NCBI GenBank assembly: GCA_943737045.1
Contig: CALSFV010000409.1
Location: 124,001 to 188,000, forward strand
Reading direction: 5' to 3'
From: Parapristionchus giblindavisi
Taxonomy: Eukaryota > Nematoda > Chromadorea > Rhabditida > Diplogasteridae
Length of the DNA stretch: 64,000 bases
In this document: positions 1 to 15,300 of the stretch, piece after piece
Layout of the letters: each line of letters starts with the position of its first letter
Numbering within the stretch: the first letter of the stretch is position 1
Program-made: the position numbers and the translations under genes
The notes under the pieces: model-generated
The model's input: only the letters and a program-made list of their open reading frames with translations
What the model was told of the DNA's origin: nothing
Database searches by the model: none

Positions 1-331
1 TTAATGTTCAGTTTGCGATCGGAACTCTGCCTTTGCCCTCTCATTAGGCCCCCTTCCCATCACTCTTTCACCATTCCCTGACTATTGAACATCTTTCAAT
101 CGTGATTTTACCAATCAATACGCAGAATCATTATAAAAGAAATAGTATGTGGTGACTTATATGACTTTTGCTACCATCCAGTCTTCACAGTATATTCACG
201 AAAATATTCGTGGGACACCACCTTTAACGCTTTATAACTATTATTATTATTATTTCAGCTGTAGTTTAATTTTATACTTTTTTCTCTGTGCTTTATTGCT
301 TGACTAAAGTCTTTGACTGGACAAAAAATAC

Positions 332-3300
332 CGAAAGATTCTGCGATAGAAGAAGAGAAATCTGAAGTTTTGAACGGTTATGATAAGTTCTTTAACAGGC
401 CAGTCTTCAACCATTTTTATCTGAAACTTATCATTGTACTGGGAAGATCAAAGATCAAAGAACAAATATATCTCACCAAACGTTCATCAATAATCTTTTG
501 CGATTGCGATCCATCCGAATATAGCGGTGATGTAATCAAAAAGGATAGAATGGCCATGACCAGGTATTCACTTTGGCGAGTGCAGACGTAATATTTGTTT
601 TCCAGCATACTAAATTTATTTATTTATTTAATATTTATTTAATAAATGTATTTATTTCTTTATTTTATTTAAATAAGAAAAATAATGTTTATATTTATCT
701 TTTCTATCTTTTCATGTGTTAGAAAATGGAGAGAAAAATGAGAGGGAGAAGAGAGATCATTAAAGAGCCCTAGTTGTATAATAATTAGATGTTATGACAT
801 GAATTTCTAAAAATATTTTTCTTAAATCTTCATTAGCTAGGCTTACCCGAGGAAGTCGGTACCGAAGATGTCGAAAAAGGCTTCATGGTTCTCTGGCATA
901 CTCACAACTTTGTAGACTGTCAATAGAACCTGAAAATTCTTGCGAAAAAATGTATAAAACTTGAAAAGATGAAAAAAAGAATATTATTATTATTATTATT
1001 ATTATTGTCCGTATAAAATGCACTTGTATAATTGCCTGGCAAATGGCTGGCAAAACGCAGAAGTATTCTATCGGTCCATACAGAAACACATTGTGGCTGG
1101 CTACTCTCGTACCAAATATGCATGTGTATTTTATACGGTCAATGAATATTATAGAATTAAAACTGTCCGAACAATACAAATTCCGCTGTTTGCCGCGCAA
1201 TATTCAGACTCCGCCCACTTCTTCGCGCGACATACCATTTTCTCTAGTTTTATCGAATTTTATGGCGTTTCCTCATCATTTCACAGGACTTTCAATAAAA
1301 ATAAAATTATATGCATTGAAAAACCGTTCGAAAAAACCTTCCGAAAATTTGGAGTGCGTTTTTCTCAACGGTGGAGAAGTTTTTACTATATTCGGCATTT
1401 GTAGCGGTGTGTGCAAAACTTTTGTAATTCTATAATACGTACTTAGCTAATAATAAATAAATAACTTACGAGTTCATTCCATGGGCGGTCGATCGATTCA
1501 TCGTGTATAATTCTATACAGAAGATCAAGACCCTTGTCGCGAACAAATTGGAAAAACAACTCTGCCGATAAATCTACAATGGACACACAGGAATTAAAAT
1601 ACGGCAAGTTTTTTTAAAGTTTAAAGATGAATAGCAGCGAATGTGTTCATGCAAATGTATCACAGCTATATTGCCAAGCCATATGTCTTTTGTTGCATGC
1701 TCGAAACCTGTTGCAGATATTTCTAAATTTTCAAAAGCCTTTCCATCTGGTTCATGCGGTGTTAAAATCTTGTAAAAGTAGATGGAAAAGTGTAAAAGTA
1801 GTGTTAATTTTTTGATTGTTAAAGTAGTTGGAAAAGTAGTAATCCAACACTCGCGTAATGGGATTTTTGCTGTAAAAGTTTGTCAATTACGAAGGCATAC
1901 TACTTTTCCAACTACTTTTACAATCAGAAATTAACACTACTTTTTTCTACTTTTACAAGATTTTAACACCACATCATTGCTGTTTAAAGCGATGAATAAG
2001 AAGAATCGGCATAAAATAAATGGTATGCGATATGTACACAGATATAATAACTTTTCTTTTTCTATCCGTTTTCCTAGGTTCTTCGCAAAAATATTCGGAG
2101 ATTTGAGCAACGATGTGGCATTATTTTCTGTAATAGATTTGAGAAGTAAAGAGTGTAGCCCGTGTACACTCTTTACTTCTCAAAACAGAAAAAAACCCTA
2201 GCTCATGTACCCCTGTGCACCAAACACTAAACGTTTAGGGTTTGAAACACTTGTATCTAAGGGTTCTCAGGGTATGGCTTTAAAAGAGCTAGGGTTTATT
2301 TCTGCGAGTGTAGCTAAGCGGTTAGTAGTCAGCACTTACACTGGTGCCACGCGGGTTCGACTTACTCAGCATTATCGTAATGTCAGCAAGCAAATATTTC
2401 GCAAGAATAAAAAAGTAAGAATACATAAGGAGAAATTAAAACATACTAAATTTCGTTCTGAATTTGCCCCCCTCGCGAAATAACTCAATCTCGTATTTAT
2501 AAAAAAAATATCAATATTCATTATTATTATTACCGCATAAAGCGAACGAGTCACTCCCATATTGCTTTTTGCCTTAATTACCCATATTTTAACTGATAGA
2601 CAAACAAACAAATAAATATAAAATGGAAAATTACTCAGCAGCTCGCAGATCGGGTCGAAGAGATCAGAAGATCTATATTTATTATATTGCCCACGTGCTT
2701 CATTGATTATCAAGGTCATAAGTCTTTCATCAGTAAAGTACGATAAGGCTTTGCGGTTTCTTCTCAGGATGTATCCAACTTCATTCAGGATGCAATGCAA
2801 GCTGAACACAATCATGATTATAGTCTTTAGTTATAGTGATTACGCTTTTAGTATGATTATAGATTATAGTGAAATGAAGAAACAGTTTTGTTTGCAACAA
2901 TAAAGTGACTTACATGATGAATTTTTTATGCTCTAGTGTGTAATTCAAGATAATGGAACAGAATCGATCGATGTCAAATGAGCAGCGTTCCCGAAGATTG
3001 GTTGTCAGCAGTTTACAAGTCTGAATTTACAGATATGATATGAAAAGCAATGGAACATCACGGAATTCGAGGGGTCGGTCTCTCGGTCTGTGCTACTTGG
3101 AGAAAAAAATCCCTAGAAATGTCCCTTTACGGAATGCTTCCTTCATAGGTAAGGTAGGAATTATTCTGTCATAGGAGACAAATTATCTAAAATGTCAATT
3201 ACCTCTAACAGCACACATATTATTCCTTGGCCTTCAGCGATGTTCATGCAGCGTTCAAAGCATAAGTAGAACGCTTTGATACTCGCCGGCAGACTGAGCT

Positions 3301-6300
3301 GTTTGTTCCTGGGAGATCATAGATCACTGTTTTGGAAGGTCTATGCGCCATAGAAACGAAAAATACTGATTGTCTCCGAATAGTTTTTCCAGAATTGTCA
3401 AAATCATCACACCAGTGGCCGTATGCATGAACCGTTTTCCGGGAAAATGTGACGTCATAAGCGTAGGCGGAGTATTTTTGGAAAACGCCTCCGCCTACGC
3501 TAATGACGTCACATTTTCGCGGAAAACGGCTGTCCCGTTGTTCATGCATACGGGCACAGTATAAAAATTGAATTCCAGCGTACATATTTGGCGTTAGTTT
3601 TATTTTACGCGGAAAGATTTAAATATTCAAGATTGAAGTAGTCTTAAAGTAAACTTCAAGTCAGTGACGTATTTTACGTAGACTGCTAATTTTGAAATAC
3701 CAGAGTAGCAGCTTACCGATTCAACAATTTTATGAAATACATGGCGTTTTCTGTGACCTGATGATTACGATGTTGCCTCATCACATCCAGGCATGCTTCA
3801 ACGCATGCATTCACTTTCGATGGATCAATAAATTCATATGCATTTGTCTGTAATAATAATATTATTATTTTAAAAGCATCCTTTATGTGGTGATAGAGTA
3901 AGAGAACAGATACAAAATGGGGTGAAAATACTATAGTACACTTAAAATACTATGGCGCAACAGTGGCAACATAAGACAATAGGATAATCGATTATAAATT
4001 AGACAGATTCAACGAAGATTTAACAATATTATCATTACTATTGACCGTATAAAATATATTTGTTTATTTGGTACGAGACTCGCCAGCGACTGCCACAATG
4101 TGTTTCTATGTTTAGAGAGAGAGAACAAGTGAGATAGTACGTAGATCTGAGCAAGAGCGAGGAAGGAAGGGAGGGAAAGTGGTAGGGGGATCGATAGTTA
4201 TTTCTCTGTTTAGCGGCTAGTAGCAAAGCAAATACACAAGTACATTTTATACGGACAATATTGTTATTGTTATTAGTATTTGTATTTTTATCATTATTAT
4301 TTATCACTTGTTCTAGGAGGGGATCGACTGATCTACGGGGTGCCTAGCGGGCATAAAAAGTATGGTTGCCTGAATGCGGAAATAGATTTATTTTTAGATT
4401 TTTCTACTTTTGCTGGTATCGCATTTTCTTTTGTTGATTTTCCGATAAGTACGAAGCAAATAAAGATAAACCACACTCACAATTAGATTAATCAAAGGGA
4501 AAACGCAGAAAATTTTAAAGGGAGCGTAACCTTTTTCAATGGTCTCATCATCACGCACACTATTTCTTTGTTCTCTAACAACGAGAGAGCGTAGAGCGTT
4601 GAAGAGACCATTGAGAGAGGTTACGTTCCCTTTAAACGAAGCAGTATGCAAAATATAGCGAGCTCATGTAAATTTATTTTTCCAAAAGACTCAATATTTT
4701 TTCATTCATATGGCGTGTAGTAGCATTTAGATTGATTAAGAGGCCGTTTGTGAAAGAGTCGAACAAGGGTTGGCACAGGCCAAAAGTTTTGATACCCTCA
4801 AAACTTGTGTATAGGGGTTATCGACCATGCTGATGAAGATAGGCATAGTCATTTTGGCTCCAGTGGTCCCGCAACGCCTGGGCGGGATTACGGTAAGATT
4901 ACGTTTTCAGTCCATTTTCGGTCCATAGTAGAGCTAGAGGTATGAAAATTGGGCTCCTAGGACAGAATTCGATGGCGATGATGGCTGTCTGCATCATTAG
5001 TTTTGAAAATTTTTCAAAAGGTCGATTATTGGAAATTTTGATGGAGACGTTTGCGCTCCAGACGAGTATGACAGTTCGAACCGGCGTGATGAGAGGATCA
5101 CAACGATGTATTATGAGCCCATATCTCCGTTGCACCGCTAATATTGCCTCGATATAGTGATCTGCGAAAGAGGTAAACAAGAGGACTCTCTCAATTCCGC
5201 GCGCTCTCTCGCACTCTCGAGAGAGCGCGGCGAAATGAGAGAGTGCCGAGAGAGCGCGCGGAATAGAGAGACGCACAACTCCTCGTCATTTTGCAGATCA
5301 CTATATCGAGGCAATATTAGCGGTGCAACGGAGATATTGGCTCATAATACATCGTTGTGATCCTCTCGTCACGCCGGTTCGAACTGTCATACTCGTCTGG
5401 GGCGCAAAAGTCTCCATCAAAATTTCCAATAATCGACCTTTTGAAAAATTTTCAAAACTATTGATGTAGACATCCATCATCGCCATCGAATTCTGTCCTA
5501 GGAGCCAAATTTTCATACCTCTAGCTCTACCATGGACCGAGAATGGCGTGAAAACGTGATCTTACCGTAATCCCGCCCAGGCGTTGCGGGACCACTGGAG
5601 CCAAAATGACTATGCCTATCTTCATCAGCATGGTCGATAACCCCTATACACAAGTTGAGGGTATCAAAATTTTTGGCCTGTGCCAACCCTCTCCCAGATT
5701 TGCCCGACTCTTACACAAACGGCCTCTTAAATGATCTCTACTACGAACATATTTTTTCGGAAATTTGTTCACAGTGAAAATCGCCAAGGGGACACGCGAG
5801 AAATGCTTAAAGGAAAGGAAAGTGTGCGACACTGCATTATAAAATATTCAAACTTTTTAAAATGAGGTTCCTGTTTTTCGTCACCCAAAATTTTGGATTT
5901 TTTCTAGCAGATATGACATCTTTCGTGCTTTATTTTTTTGCCTCGGAAAGTTTTTAAAAAAAGCAAGAAGAGCGAAAAGGGCCGAAAACACTATTTTTTG
6001 TATATTTCTTTCGGGACTTTTGTGATGTATGAGGCCAACCAGCACATGTTGTGTATGTACACGAAAAAAAGACAATTCTCGAAATAAAAAATTCATCCAA
6101 AAAATTCCAGGCTCAGAAGCACATTGTAGTTTTATTCTTTATCATTTGCCACCACGGATAGAATTATCATCAAAACATCCGGATAGAATTGTCATCAAAA
6201 CATTTCTAGTCGTCTCCGAAGAGTTGTTGTGGCAATCAGGAAAAGGCGCCCGCTGAATGGAGCAGACTGTATTTTTAACGGTGCCGTTCTAGTTCCATCA

Positions 6301-9300
6301 GATTTTTTATGATTTATGATTTATATGTTTCGAAGCAGAATTTCAAGCTATTTTATATGAGATCAACTTGTTTTCCGTTTCCCGGTCCCTTTAAAATTGC
6401 GCACGCATGAGTGATCAACAAACGCGCATAGTAACCTATAAAAAAATATTAAAAATTCGATAGACCACTATTTTGAGAAAAATGGGCCTGACGATTACTC
6501 GAAAATATTTATGTTTTCAAGTCTCCTCATGTTTGTAGTCATATTGAAGAACTTTTTGCGTAGAACAACTTTTATGTTGAATATTTCGTCTGAAACTCAT
6601 GTACAAGAGAGATTAACACGGTTTTCGGCCAATTTTGAGTTAAGCGAAATAATTTTTTTTGAAGTGATTTTTGTGATTTTTTTGGTGAAACAACACAGTA
6701 GTAGTAAGTAGTAAGTATGGATTTTTGAATTGTACAATAAATCACATTGTGTACAAAATTTTTTTACTTTCTCTTTACTCAAAATTGGCTGACAACGAGT
6801 AAATCTCTCTTGTACATAAGTTTCAGCCGAAATGTCCAACATAAAAGTTGTTTTACTCAAAAGTTTTTCAATATGAGTAAAAAACATGACGGTGTTTGAA
6901 AATAAAAATATTGTCAAAATATTAAAAATATTGTTGTCGTCAGGCTCATTTTTCTCAAAATTGGGGTCTATCGAATTTTTTATATTTATCCTCATTCGAC
7001 GCGGATTATTTTGCTCTATTAGATAAGGAAAAATTATTGTGCGATTTTGTAATTTTAAATTTAAAATAATTTTAAAATGTTTTGAGGAGGTAAAAAAATC
7101 AGTTTGCGATCGGATCCACGGACCGTCCTATAGCGAGTTTTATTGTCTAGGCAAACATGTAATTAATCGACATTAAAATTGAACCTAGGTCGCTCCACTT
7201 TTTTGTGAAAATCTAGTTTTCAAATTTCGAGAACCCGCCATCTGTGTATCAAGGACCCAGCCCTAATGAACACCCATTTTGTGATAGGGGCTCCTGGGGG
7301 TATCCACAAAAAATGAGCCAAATCGGTGAGGTCGATGTCCCGCACTACCGGTAATCGTACTGGGCCGGTGTCTTAAATGTACAGCCTTATTTGACTATCC
7401 GCTCTCACAAGACTCTCACGTAGAAAAAGAAAGTGACAGAGCATTGATAGTACGGAGAGTTTCAAATTAGCTCGGGGAGTACCTTTAAGGTAAGCTAGAG
7501 AGTATTGCGAAATCTTTGGAAATGGTTCATATTTGTCCTATGTAACCCTACGTACTCATTCATTCGTAATTATCACTGGCCCAGCAGTGATCGGACGCGG
7601 AACTTCGTGAGCCTTGAATAACGGGTTGTATCGTTACCTTTCACATTTTAGTCATTCCCAGTTGGTTTTATAGATGAATTACTCTAAACAGTATGAAATA
7701 TATTACCCCAATGAGTCGATATATTGTTTCGTCAATTTCATAATCCTGTTTGCATTGCTTAATATAGTAATTGAGTGTATTCAAGCAGGTTGAAGCAGTC
7801 TGATAATTACAGATCTGAACACTCTCTTTTATCCAAGGATATAAGGAAAGATCTTGCCAATCGAGCTGCGTTCCTAAATTTCAGATTGGAAAAAAATATA
7901 AGCAAATGTTCTAAACGAGAGCCATAATCGGAGTCAGAGTTAGAGTCACTAACCTATCAGGCACACAGTCTGCAGTTTGCCATGCCTCTCCATAATGAGC
8001 TTCATATGCTCAGCACCAATCGTTATCTGCTGCATACCTAAATCAGAAATGTCGATGCATGCGAGTTTTGGCCATGGCGAAGCCTTTTCCTTGAGCATAC
8101 TCCCACAAATTATTAATGTTAAAGGGTTCCTGAAAACACAATTATTTATATGGAATGACTGCACGGGACACTTTGTCTGAAAACGGCACTCATTAATCGG
8201 GTGAGAGCCGATTGGATTAGAACAGATGAATGTGAACCGGGAACGTTCCTGTTTTTGGGCCGGAGTAATTTGCATACGTTCTGCATTTGCTCTCCCTGTT
8301 TGGGGGAGGCTTGCCCTCCCATTTTAGGGCAGTTTAGGGAGGGCAGTTCACTGGGCGCCGGTACTCCCCGCCCTCTCCTCCAAATGGGGAAGTGAAACGA
8401 TGAAGGAAGACGACGATTTTTATAGGCATTTGTAATTAAATTAAATTTTGATTGGGATTTGAACGAGAGAGTACAAAAATAGAGAGAGAGCAACTTCGCT
8501 TTCCGCAATGGCAGGGTCGTTTTTTTTGCACTATTCATCGCAATGGAGAAATGGAAACTAATTTAGGAATGGTGAGTGGCGAGGGATAGCGAGTTCGATG
8601 CAAACTTTAACAGGGCCAAAAAACGGAGTGCCGAGAGCCTAGTGGATGAGAACTATTTGCGCATGAGAGACAAGCGCTAATGAATAGACAAAGTATGCAA
8701 GTAGTTCTCATTCATCTGTTTTAATCCTACCTAGTGCCCTAAAAACATGAGCATACCTATAGTTTGTGGCCTTTCCAATATCAAGCACTCTAAGATCCTT
8801 TAGACTTGCTAAAGTGTCTGTTAAGTCTTCCATATTCATGCTTAATTTAAGTTCGTAAAGTCGAAGCTTCATCAATTGTTTGGCTTGACTGAGACAAGAT
8901 ATGTTACAAAGTAGAGGGCACGAAGATACGTCGAGCTGGAGAAGATGAGGGAGTCCCTGAAAAAAATTTGTAATTTCGACATTGTTTTTTCTAGTTTTAT
9001 ACAGTCTCTAGAATGAACTGGTGCTGGCTACTGAAGCAGAATTCAAGGAATTCTTCTTTTTCACGATACAAACTTGCTTCGTTTAGATGCGAAATTTTTT
9101 TTCTCTTTATTTTATTCTCATTTGTTTTTTTTAATGTTAATTTTGTTATTTTTCACTCTCCTATTGCTTTCTTGATTGAAATTAAAACCCCAGCCAAAAT
9201 CATCATAGGTATGAAATCATCATGCGCCCCAAAAACTCGTTCACACGTGATCCAAAGAGAATCGTAAACAGCAAACCTTTATTATAGTATAGAGAATTTC

Positions 9301-12300
9301 CGAATTTAAATTCGTTGTTCGTGGTATAACAAGAGTGTCCAATGTTGTGAATAAATCAATCTAAACTTTTTTGATTAGATATTTCATTTCATTCACTTTT
9401 TTCTTAGACATCAATATTAAGGTCACAAATGGTAAAGCTACAACAGAGCTTTATATCATCTCTCTGATAGCCAAGATCTATCGTACATGTAAAAATCATT
9501 GTATCATGAACGGTGTGAATGGATCTGAACGGATCAGGCCGATCAAGCAAATTAAGAGCGATTTTCGTTACTTTGCTTTCATTTTCGTTATTTCTCTTTC
9601 AGTTCATTGTTTTTCTCATGTTCGAATTTACAATATTAAAAGAAATCAGGCCAAAACGGCCAAATCAAATCCAAATCGCTCTTAATTTGCTTGATCGACC
9701 TGATCCGTTCAGATTCATTCACAACGTTCATGATACAATGATTTTTACATGTACGATATGTATATAAGTATGTACACGTTTTCTAGTGAAATGCTAAGAA
9801 TTCCTAGAAATTCTACAAACTTTGTTGCACGCACAAAATCTTTAATTGCACACTGTGCAAAAATTCAGTATCCGATTTTTATAATTAAAACAAAAGTATT
9901 TAAGTTACCTAATAAAACACTCATAATAGGCATGATATATAACAAAACCAATGATCAAATTTGTTTACATACATATCGTACAGCGAAAAATCGTTGGATC
10001 ATGATTCATCTGAACCATTCTGAATGGTTCTAGCAGATCAAACGCGATTATGGCCGAATGTTGCATTTTTACGCTCTCTCTTTCTTTTCATTATTTTTCT
10101 TTCATTCTAATCTAGTTAGTCCGCGAGAATCGCAATTTAATATTGTGTTTTTTTTTTCACAAAATCATCATTTTTATTTATTAATAAATCGTTCCGATGA
10201 TATCACAGAACCGGAACCGGGAAATCGGTAACCCCCCCCCAAATGTTTTCATCGGAACGATTTATTAATAAATGAAAATGATGATTTTATGAAAAACACA
10301 ATATTAAATTGCGATTCTCGCGGACTAACTAGATTAGAGTGAAAGAAAAATAACGAAAAGAAAGAGAGAGCGTAAAAATGCCCCATTCGGCCATAATCGC
10401 GTTTGATCTGCTAGAACCATTCAGAATGGTTCAGATGAATCATGATCCAATGATTTTTCGATGTACGATATCTTACACTGGAATATTTCATGATTATTCA
10501 AATTAAAGATCAAAGATCTAGTGAAAAGTTTAAACAATCTGGTCAATTCAACATAGAGTACTATTGAGCGGTAGTTCAAAGACGTGGTTCCTATACATAC
10601 ACTTTATCACTTCTCTAACCTTGCAACTTACACTATCTCATGTCTACACACTCTATCAACCATACTCTCACACCAATTCTCGTAACTTCGAATGGACATG
10701 TTCCTCTATAACCCTATAATCCATCTATAGAGATATAACCCGATCCTCGTTTGTCTGTGCTATTTGTTTTGTTTTGCTCTTTTTTTTATATTATATCTAC
10801 TCTTTTAGTCTTTTAAATCCACTCTTTTAAATCCATTTTCTCTATTTTCCTTTTGCGAGCATAACTTTACAAAAATCCAATGTGGGCTCGTCTTCTGATG
10901 AGGGCGATTTCGCTTTTTTTTGTCTAGAACCGAGGAAAAATAGTATCTTCTCTTTTATACATTTGTTCACAGTCCTTTCATCTCCCTTCTCTCTCATTAT
11001 TTCATTCCAAACAACATAACGTCTGGATAGTGATGCCGATAAAAAGTTTGATATACAAAAATAAGACATTTGGTATAAAAAATATTATTTAATAGTTTTA
11101 TTATTACAATTATTTTAAATACGTGCATGCATATCACTCCTGTACATTGATTTACTTATTATACAAAAAATTAACCAAAAATATTATCGTACAATTATAC
11201 CTTAGAAAGAAAGCTTTTTGGTATATCCTCGAATCCAATTAGTTCAAGTTGATTCAGTGTATGACATTCACTCAACGATTCAGGTAAAGTGGATGAAGCG
11301 TCTGAATGAACCAAAATAAATAAATCAATTATTATTAAGCAAGGGTAACAAGGAGATTTTTGAGCGCCATCAACATGAAGAACGTGCACTGACGGCAAAT
11401 TTTCTCATATTTGAGCCATAGGCTATCTAGGATGCGACAGTTAGAGAAACGTTCTCTCAAATGTGAGAGAACTTAGTTAGCTTACTCCAGTCCCCGTTAC
11501 AATCTTGATCGAGAGAGTATTATATAATGTGTCTTTTTGAGAGAGTTTGGAGTAAGCTAACCTTTCCCTATGGTTGTCCTGTTAGGCAACCTATCTCTGA
11601 GAGAATTTGCCGTGAGTGTGGGACCAACGGCTGTCGCGGCTGTTCACTGGATTGAAATCCCTTAACGTTAAAGGGAGCGTTACCTCACTCAATGGTCTCT
11701 TCATTGCGCACACTCTTTCTCTGTTCTCTAACACCGAGAGAGCATTGCGCGTCGAAGAGACCATTGAGTAAGGTTATGCTCCCTTTAAACATGGCTTGAA
11801 GCGTCCCGTATTAAGCAAAATCAGCAAAGTTGATTTGCAGTTGATTTGCACCGGGCGGGAATCGAACCTGCGAGGTTCGGATTACCAGACAACAGTTGTA
11901 GCCATTACGCCATGTCAGCATGTTTCAAAATAAATAAAATGTCTATTGCGATTGTGATCCAAAACTATAGATTCAAGAGACGGTAGAAGCGCCGCCCGTG
12001 TAACTCAGTGGGTAGTAGTCACCGCTCATAACCGTGTCACGCTGGTTCGATTCTCGTTTGCTATCTCTTTACATTTACCATTTAAATTCGAAAATTCGCT
12101 CTTCCCTTTTGTTGAGGTGAACTTTCACCTTGGATTACGGTGTTCCTGGGTATCTATAGTTTTAGAGAAAATTGTCTATTGCGGTTGTAATCCAAAATGA
12201 TATTGTCCGAAACACCATAAGGCACAATATTATTGTTTTGTATTTTTATAACATAATTTAATTTAACGGTAATGTGCATGTAAACCTATTTTAATTTTTT

Positions 12301-15300
12301 TAAAATTGCAATATGCAAGGATAGAACCATTGGGGAGGAAATACAATTGATTAGTCTGAGCTTGCCGAGGTCCCATACAAGGGGATCTTGAAAAATTCTT
12401 CGTTCGTCCTCTGATCAGATATTTCATATGTTTTTTTTCTTCAGAATCTAACCCGCTACACTTCATACTTTTCGAATAGTGAATCATGAAACAGAATTTA
12501 GGGAAAAATAAATAGACACACCCTCGTTCAATACTTCATCAACAATTTCGTGATGGAAGGGATCCATGAATGAACCTGAATATGTGTACCTTTTAGTTAT
12601 CATTTATTTAATCGAACGACTGTCTAATAGTGTTGTTTACTATAATAGTATAAAATTCTCGAATATTTTCAGTCGAATATCATATATTTTTATCCGTCCG
12701 GCCGGAAATAGTTGAGGATAAAATAGAGAAATTAATAACATTTAAAAAAAAATAACATTTAACATCAACTAAATTTGCATTAAAAAAAACTAAAATGACA
12801 TTTCTCTTGCGCTCGAAAAAATTAGTCGAGAATATACGCAAATTTAATAATAGTCTAACGTCCTATTTACAGTACAGCTCGTTCTCCTTTTGTACACGAG
12901 CGACACTGCGGCGCGCATCATTTATTTTTGTGGGGTTTTACTTTTCGATTCTCAAAGTCTTAATCATGAGTTTCTGTCATTAAACGTTCTTTTAATGACT
13001 AAAGAAACTGAACAAAAATATTCATTAATGAGAAAAACAATTTTTTTAATTCACACAGGTCCGAAAATGATGGGTGCTGCAAATTTTCAAAAATATCTTA
13101 CGGCGATCGTGCGATCGATACGTAATAATATAGTATACCTTTCCAGTAAATTATTACCCATCATTTCGGAGTGTGATCTGTGGTGTGTTCAATCTGTCAA
13201 AAAAGATGCGAAGAAAGTTGCGAACAAAGTTCGCAACTTTGTTCGCATCTTTTTCTCTAAATCTCTCAAAATACACGCTCTCTAATTCTCTCTAACAAAA
13301 GTTGCGTCGAAAGTTGCGAAGAAAAGATGCGACTAAAGTTGCGAACTTTGTTGCGAGGTCGGTTAGAGCAGACGAGAGAGTGTGCATTTGAAGAGGAGCA
13401 GAATAAGTAAACGGAGCTTTACATAAAGTTGCGACGAAACTTGAATTTACAAAAGTGATAGTGTGATTGTGAAATTGTTATTGCTCAACTCCTTATGAGT
13501 GTGTGTTCAATATGTTATAATTTTTTTAAAGAAAACTCTTATTATTTATACAAAAACTGTAAAAGAAGTCGTGTGCGCGCTCACGGATTTTCGTTTGAAC
13601 TCTAGGTAGAAGGGGCGGGGCGACTATCACCAAACCCGTCTGGGGTTTGCCGAAGTCTTTAATACAAGTATATAAGGCCCTTACCCACCAAAGGGGTAGG
13701 AGAGCCTTCGGATGTAAGTTCAGAGGAGAGGTGCGCCTAACTCGTCTGAGGTTCGCCGTAGGCATTCTTACAAGTATGTAAACCCCTTGTCTGTGTGAGG
13801 GGTAGGTGAGCTTTCGGACCAAAGTTGCGAGGAAAGTTCGCATCTTTCTGCTGAACTCTCGCTAGAAAGTTGCGAACTTTCTTCTGAACTTTCGATCGAA
13901 AGTGACAGATTGGACGGACCCCTGCCTTATAATTATTTTTTTAGCAATTATAGAAGTTTTGTAGATTGTTCTAGAGTCATGGAAAGAGCTTTTGTTACCT
14001 AAACTCTTAATCAAGACAACAATCTAAAAGTATTAAGTACCCACAAAAATAAATGATGACCGCAAATGCGCGCAGCAGTGTCACTCGTGTACAAAAAAGT
14101 ATTCGAAAATAAAATGAAAAAAAATTGGAATCATTTTTAGTATGAAATTTAGTTTGGAATCCCAATATTAGCGTTCAAGTCTCTCGAATTCGTACCTGAA
14201 ACCCTTACCATGAATACTTCCACCGCGCCAAAACCGAAATCGCCTTATGCGACTGAAACCCATCAACCCCTCTTCTGCCATTATACATATCACCCCTTCT
14301 CAGTATATTTGATGGAATAAAGAAATAAAGAAATAATTAATAATTTTTGAAAGTTATTCGAGAATGAACTTCAGTCCATCTTGTAAAACTACTGTCTAAT
14401 AAACTATTTATTAGACACATTTAGGGAACATTGCAATGTCGGTAGATATGTATCGAAACAGTCAAACATCGTTGTTTTTTAATCAATATATTTATATGCA
14501 TTAATTTAATTTAGTCTAAAATGAATACATTTAAAATAAATAATTTAATTTAAATTATACTAAAGAAGAGCGAACTTACGACCAATATTTCTCCTCTTTC
14601 CGTATAAAATCAATTTCTTGAGTCGATGTTGGAGAATGGTTGATATTGAATCGTAGTCTGATTCGGAGAGTCTAATCTCTGCCTAAAATTTGTGTTACTA
14701 ACTTAAATGGATAAGCATAAACTAAAGGAACTCCCTGCGTAAGTCAGAACTCAGTAAAGTACTCGGATATAGATTTGATTATCTACTAGGTGATGGGCTC
14801 GGTCATGAACTCGGTTATGGACTCGGATATTAGCAACGTTAATTCAATCGTAAGAGACCATGTACAATAGCCGGGAAAAAGCACTATCGCTAATTTGGAT
14901 AGACATCGTTATTGCAAGAGTTCAAGAATTCCCAAGTATACGGTATGAAATGTAATGTGTAACGTTGTGACTGCACAATAAATAGCAAATCCATCACAAA
15001 ACATCACGACCAACCCCGTCTGGCATTCGCATCGCTCATTTTATTCCCCACACGGTGCTCAATATCCGTTCGTATGACCTAATTGTTACATGACTGTCCG
15101 TCCAGATAGGACGTATCCCCATGCGCGCATCCATAATTCACCCTTTCACCCTTATTGTACACTCTGAACTAAGGTGGGACACATGAAGCGCGAACGTGTA
15201 TTTCTCCAAGGGATACCGGGCACTACTTCAGAATAGGGGCACCAGTCCAAAATAATAGTATAAATGTCTAATTTAAACGTCCTTTCATTGCTGTTTATTT

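Noticed and set aside
313..591. Plus-strand 92-codon frame at the left edge
   Set aside because: It is antisense to exons 15-16 of copy A, which have matching splice sites and homologues in B, C and D.
2200..2310. Telomere-like AGGGTTT blocks
   Set aside because: Only a few scattered AGGGTTT occurrences, not a tandem array.
11993..12062. Functional tRNA-Met gene
   Set aside because: A and B boxes and a CAT loop are present, but acceptor and T stems do not pair. Treated as tRNA-derived repeat. The same holds for the other tRNA-like sites.
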